Assembly: GCA_022592435.1 (NCBI GenBank)
Contig: JABYQS010000002.1
Span: 372,001 to 436,000, forward strand
DNA: 64,000 bases
Source: Cerioporus squamosus
Lineage: Eukaryota > Basidiomycota > Agaricomycetes > Polyporales > Polyporaceae
Direction: 5' to 3'
Shown piece by piece: positions 1 through 11,137 of the stretch. How positions within the stretch are numbered: position 1 is the stretch's first letter; each line of letters begins with the position of its first letter. The position numbers were made by a program, and so were the translations under genes. Below the pieces are notes generated by a model, which was not told the DNA's origin, searched no databases, and saw only the letters and a program-made list of their open reading frames with translations.

Positions 1-3000
1 AGCAGGGCGGCGTGCCTGAGGATTGTGGGGCAAATACGCACCGAGGGTGCTGGTCGAAGCGAGCGGGTGAGTTGCGCCCTGCATCGGGTAGTGCGGGCTC
101 GGCTGCGGTGGCTGTGGCTGTGGAGGCGGGTGCATGGACATGGAGGCATGGGGGAGGCCGGGGTGCAGCTGGTGGATGGGAGGCAAGGTCGTCTGCGAAC
201 GGGCGGCGGAGACAGGCACGGACGGAGGGGGAGCGCGGTCTGGCGGGGAGGCCATCCTCCGCGGCGGAGCGGGACGGTCCGAGGGATGGTGTGGGGACTT
301 GCCTGGGTCCATGTTGCAGGCGGCGGAGGGGAGGGCAGCGTGTGCGGACACCAAGCTCAAATAGCCAGAGGTGCGGAGAAGAAGAGAGGAGCGTGGTCAT
401 AGAGACGTCAAGTACAACGGAGGCAGCCCGGGCAGACAGACAAGGATATTTGTATTGGCACAGCCAATATAACGTTGCCTCGTGCACAGAGAGAGACGGA
501 AGCGGCGGAGGGAGAAACTAAACGGGCGAGGAAACGGGCGAGGTATGTCTACGGGCGAATAGGAACCAGATAAGATGTTATCGACTGCCCGGGGACGAGG
601 GCGAGTGAATTCCGTAAGCGTACGGGGACGACTGTGACCTGCGGCGGATGATGATGGCACGGGCGATGGCATCCGTTACCGTACAGCTTGCCTGACAACT
701 GGCTCCCGTGATGGCGTGCGGGGATGTCGCCGCTCGGACGGGGGCTGCCAGACGCAGGGAGGGCGACTGCGCAGGGCCGGAACACACACAGCATGCGCGA
801 CGCCGACGACGCTGCCACCGTGACCGGGCCAGCAACCCCTCCCGTCGCCCACCGTGCGTCTTCGCGGACCCCGAGCGGACCCTGGCGGACCTCGGATTCG
901 GCGGTATAATGTCGCAGGCCGTGCGCAGGCGGAATGTCGGGAATGAAATAATAAACTTTTGAGTCTGAGCCCTGCAGCCGACCTCGCTCGGCTCGCACCG
1001 AGCGCGTCCGAGCACTCGTCCTGTGGGCATCCCGTGCTATCTCCGTGGCCTGAATTGCGCACCATACTGGGCGACCGCGGGCAAGATGCGGGCGCAGATG
1101 GGCAAATTGTGGCCGCGGGCAGCGCTGGGAGCCGGAGGCAATAGATGGACGGGGACGATATTAGATAGCCCGCCAGGATCGCAGGCGAGAAGCAGGGAGA
1201 TCGTGGCTGATCGTGCTCGGGGGAGGCTAACCGTTGCCTAAGGCTGGCTAAGGCTGGCGAAGCCGCACGGGCCACGGACCTACAACCGCGAGACACGCGC
1301 ATATCTCCGTGCCCGGACGATGCTGATCGCCACGCGTTCTCGTTGCGTAACGGCCGTGCTCGGGCGCAGACTGAGTGCATCCGAGCGGGCTGCATGCCCC
1401 CACCGTGCGTGTGGCCCACGCCGTGCTCAGCCTGCAGCGCGAGTCCCAGTCGGCCACGGACTGCAATCGATAATCTCCGCCACGGCTGCAGCGTACACTA
1501 CTCGCCCTCTGCCCCGCCGACGGCCGTGTCATCTGCACACTCAGGTGCACGCCAGTCCGCAGCCGTCTGCGTCCGTCCATCCCATGATCCAGCGACTCTG
1601 CGAACCTGAGTGGCCACTGTGTGGGCAGTGTGCTAACCAAGCTCCGGCTTCTGCGCCTCCGTCCCCAGACGCCCGTCCGCTCGCAGACCGAAACACGTCT
1701 GACCTCTCTCGCACTCTTCCTCCCCACTCGCCCCGCTTGTGTTCGTCTTCCTGCCCTCCGACTCTCCCCCGCTCTTCCGCCAGCCTCGCACACAAGCCCA
1801 TGTGATCCACACCGTCATTTTGCCGTACCGCGTTTGTACCGCGTCTACTGATGCCTCCGAGTCTCCGAGCTGCAGCTGATTATCGCACTGGCACTTCCGC
1901 CACACAATGCCTCCTCCAGGTGTTTCCTGAACAGAGTTCCGTCCCATCGCCCCATCTCGATGGTCTAAATCTTCGTAGCTCCGTAGATCCCCGGATAACA
2001 GCTCAGGGGCCGTTGCTCTTCGACAACGCGCACGGAACTCACCACCACGCGCCAGGCATGCCGTCATACATCCCTCCCAGTGCTATTTGGGTCACTTCCA
2101 ATCCGGGCATCTGCTGCGTACAGTGCATTCCGCGAGCCCTGCCGAGCACCCGGGAATGCCGCCCATCGTCCATCGCTGGGATGGTTTGTTTGCCATCTGA
2201 GACACGAAGCCTGCACCAAGCCTGAGCCTCAACGCGCTCTAGTGCGGCTCCATCAATTCACCCGCCAGGGACTTCCCAGCCGGGCCTCTGTAGCGGCGTG
2301 TCAGACAGACAACTGTCGCTGTACGCATCTGTCAACACCACCGACCGAGTCAAATAAATGCCATCACTACGCTCCTCCATCGCGGCCGAGAGTGTCGGAC
2401 AACGTGGTACGTGCTTAGTGCCGTTTCAGGAGTATAATAGCACGCCATCGCTTACCACCGCACCCGACAGCGAGCGGTCCAGCGAGCATGGAACCATCAA
2501 CAGCGAAAGAGTCTCAACAAACCGCCGTCACTTAGCCGTAAGTGTCACGGTCGCGAAGGCTCCTAGCATGAACGCTTACCCTTAACACATGTGTCACAGC
2601 TGGAATATCCGACGCGCAAAGGAGTAAACAATCGCACTGACACCGCGTTTTTGCCACGCCTCGATTCCGCTCACGCCTGGCGGTCTGAATCGGCCTTGTA
2701 AACGCCACCGCGATGGAGGTTGCTCAGTCTCTCAGACTTTGCCCGAGCGTTGCCGGCATGGAAGCGCAGCGACACGCACGCCTTCCATTCGCCGCCGACA
2801 TATCGAGCCCGAACAACGGCCTGGGTCCGCCTCGATCTCCGCAAAGTCCGGCTCGACTAAAGTGCCCGCGCCCAAGGTCCTGCAAGCCCCTGAATTTTGC
2901 CTGTCCTCCGCGGGACACGCTGCCTGCTTCAGACATTCATATTCGTTAGCCGTCGATGACATACGACAAAACACCTCCTCAGTTCCACGGTCCGCGGACG

Positions 3001-5126
3001 CCCCATATCTCACCGCTTACGACGTCACCGCCAGGTCCTCTCCGTTGGGAATGCAGGTACGGTGTGTGTGCATATCTCGTCCTTCTCGCCTCAATAAGCA
3101 TCGCTTGTTGGCGTCTGCCACCATACAACCCAGCGCCGATTTAGGTCCCACCATCCGCCCGTTCATACACCCACACATTCACACAGGTGAGTCACCCTCC
3201 CAAGCGTGGCTGAATGGCTGCTTTCCTGGAATCCTGACATGGGATAGCCCGGAGCTCGCAGGCCAGGGCTGGGTACCTTTTACCCTCCTCAGACGCAGTA
3301 CCTGCCAGCTGACGTACCCGGGCAGCTTGTCAGCATCGATCGATCCGTCTATCGGTAGGACAGAGCAGGGCCTTGAGCTGATAGAACGCGCCAGATGTCA
3401 GTCCGTTAACTCTCCGCTCTGCCGTCGGACCGCACAGAGAGTAGGCAGCGCCGGCAGGCATCTGGAAAGGCTGGCTATGGCGTGCTCTGTGTCGCCGTAG
3501 CACATCCACCATCTATGGCGCTGTCACCCAGACCGTGCTGCGCCCCTAGACCACGACTGCTGCCCATCTACAGGAGTTCTGTCGCAGGAGGAGGACCGCC
3601 GCCGCCGCTGCGGCTCACACCACCGCCCAATGTCGGTGAACTATCACGCATCCGGGAGGGCAGGCAGGACTGATATGGCGCGCAGAGGCTGATCGCTCGC
3701 AGATAGGAACTAGCGGTGCGGCATACACACAATGGACCGACATCGTCGCGCTCAGAAAGGCTCTACGGCTCTGTCGCCCGGCGAAGCGTTCCCGCCTCCG
3801 GCTTCGGACGCAGGAGAGGCAGGACGTGCGCCTGAAGCGGGGAGGAGGGCCATCATGTGAGTATGTCGCGGCGCAGATCCTCCTATATGTACCGCCTCCC
3901 AAGTTTGAGACGGGTCGGCGTCCGCGTCCCAGGGCCGGAGCGAACGTGTAGGGAGAGGGGACCTTGATGGTATGTGTTGCTCATTGTCTGGGCGCCGACG
4001 TTAACCTGGCGTGCGGACGCTGTAGGCACGTCATGTCCAGGCTGCCCGAGCCGGACGTCGGCGTTGTCGGCAGTTTTGTGACGACTTAGACTTAGGAGAA
4101 GCTTCGTCCCTCATCTGTCTTGCGCGACCTATATGTTAGTGTTACCCGGGACATGCAGAGGGCTGTATACAGTCGCAATTGGAAGCTCCCTGCCAGGGCG
4201 TGGCACACGCCCTGGGCCTTCTCCCAGCGTGTGCCCGTGCCTTGGAGCGACGGTGGGCGTGCCTCAGCATTGAGTATGATGTATGCGTACAAAATGCGAA
4301 TCGAGAACTCTATCATGGGCACCTCTTCTCCCGCTGTGGGGTAAAGCCTAGCCACGAAGATGCATGATGCACGCCGGCGCTGTCAGTACATATCCAAGCC
4401 CGGTGCTAGTGCCGATAGAGATCCCACTGGCTAGCCTCAACCGCCTACACGCGGCGTGCAGGCTCAGCTCATGCACATACAGTAGCTGCAAGGCTAGTGG
4501 CGTCTGCGCTCTTGTCTAATGTCTTGGTCCGACGACGGTCGGATGGGAGGCTGAACAAGTGGTTTCAAGTAAGAGCCCGCCGGCTGCCGCCAGGGACACG
4601 TCCGCCCCCATGGGACTGCATTACCGCGAGCAGGCACCTCGCACATCACGGTGGCCATTCCATAACGACCCCTCGCACTAAGTCAGCGTTAGCGTGCGGG
4701 CGGGTGGCACGATGCTGCGAGGGCCTCGATCGGGGCAGCATTCGCACGGATTCTCTATCACCGAGCTATTTCAATCGGGCGTGCCTTGTCTTCGCCGGGG
4801 AGTCGACGACGCGCATCCCGACAAGCAGACAGACACGCAGGCACCGCGCACGGCAGGCGTTGTCCCACAAGAGGGCGCAGGGAGGCTACAGTTACAACAT
4901 GAACCGGCTGCCTCGGCCGGGATGTCAACACCGTGACGGTCCTTCTCGCATCTCGGGCGTTCGGTGGTTCGGGCAGGCGGTCTTTCCCTCTTGGGAGCTG
5001 TCACTGCACATCGTGGAGCGACGAAGATGGTGTGCATGCAAGGCGGCGCTAGCGGGGAGGTAGTAGTACTGCTGGTAGTCAGACGACTCTTGTGTAACCC
5101 CCCCTATGGATGTTGCATTATGCATT
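1..5126. other. Gene-poor GC-rich stretch, no supported gene
   Basis: I read all six frames and found no stretch with a recognisable fold, motif or chain of exons joined by plausible splice sites. The open frames here (up to about 250 codons) overlap each other on both strands and are Arg/Pro/Ser/Ala-rich, as expected by chance in GC-rich DNA. Short direct repeats occur, such as the cluster of ACGGGCGA units near 521-560 and a duplicated AAGGCTGGC near 1240-1258. Pyrimidine-rich tracts near 1660-1800 resemble fungal promoter or 5' leader DNA. It could be intergenic DNA, untranslated transcript or a decayed element. Nothing more can be supported. Confidence 0.55.
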
Positions 5127-6856
5127 CTAGGCACTGCTGAGGGCGGTCGAGATGGCGTGTGCGAGGATGCTGCGTTGCCCGGCGCAACGGGTGAGAACGG
5201 TGAGGCACACGAGAGAAGAGAGGGAAGCGGCTTACTTGTGTACCGTGAAGAGCGGGTGGAGCGAGTTGAGCCAGCTGTCCGACCACGTCCGCCGTCGTCG
5301 CCGTCAGTTAGCATTAGCCGCGGTGGTAGGCGTGCTTCCCTTTGCGACCGCAACCGCGACTCGGACCCATCTCGGGGCGCAACTGCATCCGGCACCCGGC
5401 ACTCGCAACTCGCAACACAAGGGTGCGTAGCTCCACGGTCGTGGTTGCGGTCGCAAGGGAAGAGCGGTTCGAGGCAGGGAAGGGGGCGGACTTACAAGTA
5501 GCTGGAGACCGGGGCGCATGGCGCGATCTGCGTCGTTTGCTCGGGCGTGCCGTTCTGGTACGCCTCGCAGAACCCGGTGCTGTTCACGAACCCGAAGGTC
5601 TTGGCGTTGTCGAGGAGCGTGTTGAAGATCGGGCGAGTGTCGAAGACGGTCACCTGGCCGAGGTCCTTGTGCTTTTGCTGGAAGGAGCGGACGTTCTCGG
5701 CGAGCTGCGCGTTGTAGTCCGCGAGGGCGGAGGTAATCAGTGTGACGGACTTAGAGCCCTGCTCGATGATTAGCGGTGCGCGGTTTGTCGGCGGGACGGT
5801 CAAGAATAGAACGATCGCGCGCCGTCCTCGTACAGGATCTCGACCTGCGGACGGGAATGAGGGACGTATCAGATAGTGTCCGGATGATGCGCCCGGAGCA
5901 CAGTGCACAGACCTGACTGAATAGCCTCTTCATCAGGACCTTGTGGAAGTCAGCCTGCGACGTCACATTGGTCTGCAGCACCTCAGCGTGAGCGGCCTCT
6001 TTCGGTATGTGGTCATCGGTCAGGGATCACGAAGCGGGAGACGCATCCATGCGAAGGAGTTGCCCTGTTGAGAAGGTTGGTCCGCATGCGGGTCAGAAAC
6101 AGAAGACGAAGACGGACGGAGGCTTTACACCACATACCACATCGTTAATGCCGATCCAGAAGGCGAAGAGGCTGTTCGAGCTGTTCCACTCCGCGCCCGC
6201 GGGTTTCGGGGCGAGAATGTCATGGAATTGCCCCACTTGGTCGACGATGGACCTGCCAGCGGCCGCAATAGAGTTCAGCACTAGTACCGCCATACAACGG
6301 TCAGGATTGTTACGTACAGGACGGTCGGCTCGAAGGGAGCCACGAGCGCAGCATCGATGGTCGCGCCTCCTGAAGCGAGGTTAAACACCTGGCAGTGGGA
6401 CGCAGCGTTAGCGCGACTCGTGCCCACGGCTTCCCTCGCTTAACGCAAACGTGCAGGTGCGGTACCTTCGTGTCGGTGACGTTGTACGTGCCCCCTTATG
6501 GACATTCGTGCCAGTCGGACATCCGGACATTCAGTCTGTGTCGGCTGCGGTAGAGAAAACCCGGACGGCACTTACCAAGGAACTGGACCCAATTGGGACC
6601 GTTGGATGAAGTCTGTTTTTGCGGTTTAACCTGCGTGAGAACGTGGCTTCGCAGTACAGCATCCAACACCCACAAAGCCCGGCACGGGCGAGTTCACGCC
6701 GGCAGAGATGTTAAAGCCGTCGGTTGTGTACGAATCGCCGAAGGTGAAGAGGAACTTGGTGTCCGCCCATGTGAGCTTGGTTGCAGCTGCCGCGAGCTCG
6801 GGGCCTATTGCGACCGATATGACAGATAGCGCGAGCTTCCAGAACAGCGTTTTCAT
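5127..6856 (-). CDS. CE16-type GDSL acetylesterase, secreted
   Basis: This is a probable carbohydrate esterase family 16 acetylesterase, a family known to remove acetyl groups from hemicellulose-derived sugars outside the cell. The start MKTLFWK opens a hydrophobic signal peptide ending near AAAA (residue ~28). The nucleophile block is FTFGDSYTTDGFN. Later exons carry TSSNGPNWVQFL, FNLASGGATIDAALVAPF and FAFWIGINDV, all typical of the SGNH fold. The frame appears to stop at 5492, but that codon lies in a GTAAGT donor. Splicing 5275-5495 and then 5170-5235 restores YFWLNSLHPLFTVH, with the catalytic His, and the tail ILAHAISTALSSA with stop at 5127-5129. An in-frame ATG also exists at 6868. 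Substrate is inferred from family only. Confidence 0.85.
5335..5462. repeat. Inverted repeat inside CE16 intron
   Basis: The arms are 5335-5360 and 5438-5462. They pair over about 25 bases, with one unpaired T and one mismatch near the end; the core is TTGCGACCGCAACC against its complement. The loop is about 77 bases. Both arms lie within the 221-nt intron 5275-5495, which is far longer than the other introns of this gene. In the pre-mRNA the arms could fold into a hairpin and shorten the distance between donor and acceptor. A small inserted inverted repeat is the alternative. Confidence 0.75.
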
Positions 6857-7673
6857 TCTGCACAGCACTGAGATGGGAGGCCGACACTAGAAGCGAGACG
6901 ATGCCGCGGATACCGAAGACACGAGGAGAGCTTGAGGAGCGGGGCGTGCGACGCGTAAAGTCCGTGCACGCCGCGTTTATATCGACGTGCGTGTACGCTG
7001 GTGCATTGGAGACGAACATGAGTGTCCGACATAAATCCGCCCGACGGGGTGCCCGCTGATGCGAACGGGCGGGGCGGAGTGTCGCGTGTGTGATTGAGTC
7101 CGAGAGAAGAGGCGTGCGTCGGTACGTAGGAGGCGTCCGGGGAGGGGAAGTCGGTCAGGCGGTAGTCAGCTTTGGCGGATGTAATTTCTGTTGCATGTCC
7201 GGTGACCATGTTCTCAATTGCGCTATCGAGCCCGTATATGTTTAAAAGCTATTTACGGTGCATTTGGTGTCTTTCTCCCGTATGCTGTTGGACAGAATAG
7301 ATATTGGATTTCCACGCACCTAGTCTTCGCGGAACTCGTGCTTGCTAGAGCCACTGGCAGGAGGTGAGGTCAAAAACTGCCATACTGTACTTACTGCTGT
7401 CTCGGCGCACAACGGTGGCAAGTTTCCACTTGTTGCCAGTACTCCAAGTTTGCAGCGCACGCTAAACATCGAGGCGTGTTTGTTAGACCGCTAGCGGAAG
7501 CCGCGAGCCGTTCGAGGTGCATGCACAAGCTGGTTACTGCTGGTTAACGTCGGAGACCACAACGCCACCACAATTAGCGCCCCTAGTGACAGCTACTTCT
7601 CGCACGTGACCCGCATTGGCGCTACCGGGGAAGCCGGGCTTGGACGCATGAATGCTGCTCACGACGGCCCGCC
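6857..7673. promoter_or_regulatory. Divergent intergenic region, CE16 / AP-2 mu
   Basis: This 817-bp gap lies between the start codons of the CE16 gene (minus) and AP-2 mu (plus), so it should hold both promoters. Short chance frames are present but none shows a recognisable protein. The part at 7200-7470 is more AT-rich than its surroundings. I see no convincing TATA box, tRNA or repeat. Confidence 0.5.
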
Positions 7674-9488
7674 ATGATCTCGGTGAGACTCTCGACTCTC
7701 TTGAACGTTGCTTTGCGGAAACTCAGACTATGAGCAGGCGTTCTTCATTTTCAACCAGAAGGGCGAGGTGCGCATAGCACTTGCTGTGCGTTGCACACGA
7801 TGCTCATGGCTTGCCCCTCCAGGTCCTCATCTCGCGACTGTATCGGACGGACCTGAAGTACGGCCCAACCCTTCGTGATCATGTCTAACTTGCATTGACA
7901 TGCGCCGCCTCCCTTTCTTCTGCAGGCGTTCCATCGCCGACGTATTCAGGATACAAGTGGTCTCCAACAGCGATGTCCGGTCACCTATCATAACCCTTGG
8001 CTCGACGAGTTTCTTCCATGTGCGGATAAACAACCTCTATATTGTTGCGGTCACCAAGTGAGTGCTTGTCCGTCTTCCTGTCAACCCGTGTTCGACTCCC
8101 TATCCCGGTTGTGCCAGATGCAATGCCAACGCTGCGCTGGTCTTCGAGTTCTGCTACCGCTTCATCTCAATAGCCAAGTCGTACTTCGGCAAGGTCGATG
8201 AGGAGGCGGTGAAGAACAACTTCGTGCTAATCTACGAGCTCATTGATGGTGAGTCCCTCGCTCTATCCTCCTCATGCTCTCCCTCCGAGCATGACAATCG
8301 CACCACAGAGGTCATCGACTTCGGATATCCCCAGAACAGTGAAACCGATACCCTGAAGACGTACATCACGACTGAGAGCATCGTCTCATCTAACATAGCT
8401 GCCGTAAGCCCGGTCCTGGGTAGCTGAGGTTGAGTCTGCGAATCGATATGCTGACATACGTCGCTTCTCTAGGAGGAGTCTTCGAAGATCACAACGCAAG
8501 CTACCGGCTCAACGAATTGGAGGCGAGGCGACGTCAAGTACAAGAAAAACGAAGCATTCGTAGACGTCGTTGAGACTGTCAATCTCAGCATGAGTGCGAA
8601 GGGTACGGTCTTACAGTCACCACATGGTGTATTCGCCCTGCTCACTGTACGGTTAGGCACCGTCCTGCGCGCTGATGTCGATGGGCACATCCAAATGCGT
8701 GCATACTTGTCCGGTACGCCTGAATGCAAGTTCGGCCTCAACGACAAGCTCGTGATCGACAAGAGCGAGCGGGGAGGTGGAGACGCAGTCGAGCTGGACG
8801 ACTGTCGCTTCCATCAGTGCGTTCGGCTAGACGAATTCGACTCGACACGCACGATCAGCTTCGTGCCTCCAGATGGGGAGTTCGAGCTGATGCGTTACCG
8901 CTCGACGTCGAACGTCAAGCTTCCTCTCCGCGTTATACCCACAGTCAACGAGATTGGCACGACGGCGGTCTCGTACGTCATCACGGTCAAGACGAATTTT
9001 AACAACAAGCTCTCAGCGACGAACGTCGTCGTGCGGATACCCACACCCCTCAACACGACGAACGTAGACTGTAAAGTACCAATCGGGAAAGCGAAGTATG
9101 TCCCGGCTGAGAATGTCGTGGTATGGAAGTACGTCCTCCGCGCAGCCTTACCAGTATCTTGCCGAGCTTACCGTGACTACCTGCAGAATCCCGCGAATAC
9201 AAGGTGGCCAGGAAGTGACGTTTCAGGGACACGCCTCTTTGACGAGCACCACACATCGACAAGTCTGGGCACGTCCGCCGATTGACGTCGACTTCCAAGT
9301 ACTCATGTTCACATCGTCTGGGCTGATTGTGCGCTTCCTGAAAGTGTTCGAGAAGAGCAACTACCACAGTGTCAAGTGGGTTAGGTACCTCACGAAAGCA
9401 AGCGGATCGTATCAGATTCGCGTAAGTGTCTCTTCCCTTCAAACTGAGTGCAATTGTGCTGATACGGTTCCCTCGGAAACAGTTCTGA
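7674..9488 (+). CDS. APM4: AP-2 clathrin adaptor complex, mu subunit
   Basis: This is the medium subunit of the AP-2 adaptor, which binds tyrosine-type sorting signals and clathrin-coated cargo at the plasma membrane. The first coding exon is only 9 nt (MIS, 7674-7682). It joins [10 protein letters not shown] at 7738 and [12 protein letters not shown] at 7823, the classic longin start of AP-2 mu. It continues with [30 protein letters not shown] and [18 protein letters not shown]. The mu homology domain follows with [38 protein letters not shown] and RIPTPLNT. The last intron (from 9423) leaves only Phe and a stop at 9486-9488, giving the family C-terminus YQIRF. It is complete, with several short GT-AG introns. 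The AP-1 paralogue is less likely given the MIS start and overall motif match. Confidence 0.95.
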
Positions 9489-9902
9489 TGCTACACGCTG
9501 TTTCCCGGAGGTATCGTGGACTTTGTACGTTGGAAGATCTCATTCTATGTGTGTTATAGTACGCCTTGTGCATAATCGTTCGATGGTGTTGCCCATCGAT
9601 GACTCATTCCTACAGCCAGACGAGAGCTATGCCCGATCGGCAGCGCCCACGGCGAAGCAACACTACTGCAAGAGAGAGCCTACAAACAGACTCGGAGTTC
9701 CGACGAACCGCTGATAGTTCTTGGCTTCGTACCGACGCCAACCCACTGTCCGCGCAATTCCTCAATAGGACTGTCTGTCCTGTGACGCATGCCGTATTCA
9801 AGACATTCCTACAAGTTACAACGAACTGAGGTACCCCAGTCAAGTATGCTGAGCTGATCAAACGGCTAGTCGCGGGTGTAGCGTGATTATCGTGATAGAT
9901 GG
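9489..9902. other. Intergenic region downstream of AP-2 mu
   Basis: This holds the 3' flank of AP-2 mu and the DNA up to the transposon-like element. The short frames in both directions show no family signature. No tRNA or terminator structure was recognised. Confidence 0.5.
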
Positions 9903-9940
9903 TACTATGCCTACACCAGTAATGCAATCGGCCAAAATCT

Positions 9941-9957
9941 GCAACAGTAATGCAACC
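9941..9957 (+). repeat. Inner inverted repeat, left copy
   Basis: The sequence GCAACAGTAATGCAACC is the exact reverse complement of 10361-10377. It shares the CAGTAATGCAA core with the terminal repeat 36 bases further out, so the left end carries two direct copies of the core. Confidence 0.8.
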
Positions 9958-10360
9958 GGGGGTCTAGCTCCACTGTCCCTCATCTGTAAATTACAAAACT
10001 CGGCACAACAATAGCCCAGAAGCCTTTGAACATGCTCGTAAAAACCGCTTCTTGAGAAGTGGCCGGGACGAGGAGATACGAGGCCATCTTCCGCGAGTTT
10101 GCACCTGCCGGCACTATTATCCGACCTCGCTACAGTGCAATATGCGGGCGCTTCCACTGAAACTCCGCTAGGTTGCTCTACCATGCGACAGGTATTGACA
10201 CATAATTTTCCGACATTGGGGGGTGCATTGAGGAGGAGGAATGGAAGTAAGAGTTGGAGAAGCGTGACATTTCCGGGCGCTTAGTACCATATAAGGCTGC
10301 GTAAACGCTCAGTTCTCAGTGGGCACAGCGTGACTGATTGCGTGACGAGGTTTCTCCGTG

Positions 10361-10377
10361 GGTTGCATTACTGTTGC
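10361..10377 (-). repeat. Inner inverted repeat, right copy
   Basis: This is an exact 17-nt reverse complement of 9941-9957. It lies about 150 bp inside the right terminal repeat, whereas the left inner copy is close to the left end, so the element is asymmetric. Confidence 0.8.
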
Positions 10378-10636
10378 GACTCAGTGCGCCCCCTCGCCTC
10401 ACCCTCCATCTCATCCTCTCGTTCCCAGAAAATCGGAGGAGGTGCCCAAGACGGCTTGGAACACACCACCGAAGATCCGACATCAATCAGCTAAGGGAGG
10501 GAGGAGATAGTCAAGTAACAAGCCCGAAGTTGCATTACTGGTGAACGCATAGTATGTCGTGAGGCTGACGCGTAACCAACCTCAACGAGGCAGCGGCGTG
10601 TGGAGTAATCGACTAGCATCTCACTCGCTACCTACC

Positions 10637-11137
10637 ATGACAGTCACCGAGTTCGCGACCCTTCGACTCGCCTCTTCGTATACCTGGGACTCCTCAGAGA
10701 TACAAGCGTTCTTCCAGACGCTTGCAGTGCAGCAAGCAGAGTGGTCGGGCTATCCTCTGCGCTTCTTCGAGGACACCACCGACACGCGCATCATCTACAT
10801 CATAACTGGATGGGAGAGCGTACCCGCACACTACGAGTGGATCGCAAGCGTGCAGAACCAGAACCTGCTGGAAAAGGCGAAGGGGCTGATCGAGTTGGTC
10901 GACCTGGAGCACGCCGAGCTCGATAGCGAGGTTGCGAATGGGCAATACGTCGTTTGGAAGCGGTGGGAGGCATGGGGAGGGGAGAGCCATGTGGCTAAGG
11001 GCGTCGGGAGGGTGCTGGAGGAGCTCGAGGGGAATGCGATGGTTCAAGTTAGCTCGATCGAGAGCTATCCTGACAAGGAGGCAGCAGCTGGAAACAGTCA
11101 GGACGGGAGGTTGATGCACAGACTACTCCTGTCGTGA
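10637..11137 (+). CDS. Small ABM / dimeric alpha-beta barrel protein
   Basis: This single-exon frame encodes about 166 residues starting MTVTEFATLRLASSY. It resembles the antibiotic-biosynthesis-monooxygenase-like (dimeric alpha/beta barrel) proteins common in Agaricomycetes: a first beta strand, then WSGYPLRFFEDTTDTR, IIYIITGWESVPAHYEWIAS and a helical QNLLEKAKGLIELV. I do not recognise a specific function; family members are often annotated only as hypothetical. An upstream in-frame start at 10559 adds 26 residues that do not look conserved, so the internal ATG in CTACCATGA is preferred. The promoter contains the right end of the transposon-like element. The C-terminus (GRLMHRLLLS) may be altered by an unrecognised intron. 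Confidence 0.65.
   Translation: MTVTEFATLRLASSYTWDSSEIQAFFQTLAVQQAEWSGYPLRFFEDTTDTRIIYIITGWESVPAHYEWIASVQNQNLLEKAKGLIELVDLEHAELDSEVANGQYVVWKRWEAWGGESHVAKGVGRVLEELEGNAMVQVSSIESYPDKEAAAGNSQDGRLMHRLLLS

Larger units (their letters stand above)
9905..10552. mobile_element. MITE-like DNA transposon with nested inverted repeats
   Basis: The element is 648 bp. Its terminal inverted repeats are 9905-9927 and 10530-10552; they match at 21 of 23 positions, starting CTATGC and sharing CACCAGTAATGCAA. Each end is flanked by TA (9903-9904 and 10553-10554), the target-site duplication typical of Tc1/mariner elements. A second, perfect 17-nt inverted pair lies inside (9941-9957 and 10361-10377) and repeats the same CAGTAATGCAA core. 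No transposase frame is present, so it would have to be mobilised in trans. The right end is 84 bp upstream of the ATG of the next gene, so it forms part of that promoter or 5' leader. Family assignment is inferred from the TA duplication only. Confidence 0.7.

Noticed and set aside
676..1419. Minus-strand open frame of 247 codons
   Set aside because: Low-complexity Arg/Ser/Pro composition, overlaps other chance frames, no family signature.
5492..5494. TAA as the end of the CE16 gene
   Set aside because: The stop overlaps a GTAAGT donor, and splicing recovers the catalytic His exon.
8082..8115. GTTCGACTCC resembling a tRNA B box
   Set aside because: It lies inside an AP-2 mu intron, has no matching A box or cloverleaf, and the intron borders explain the DNA.
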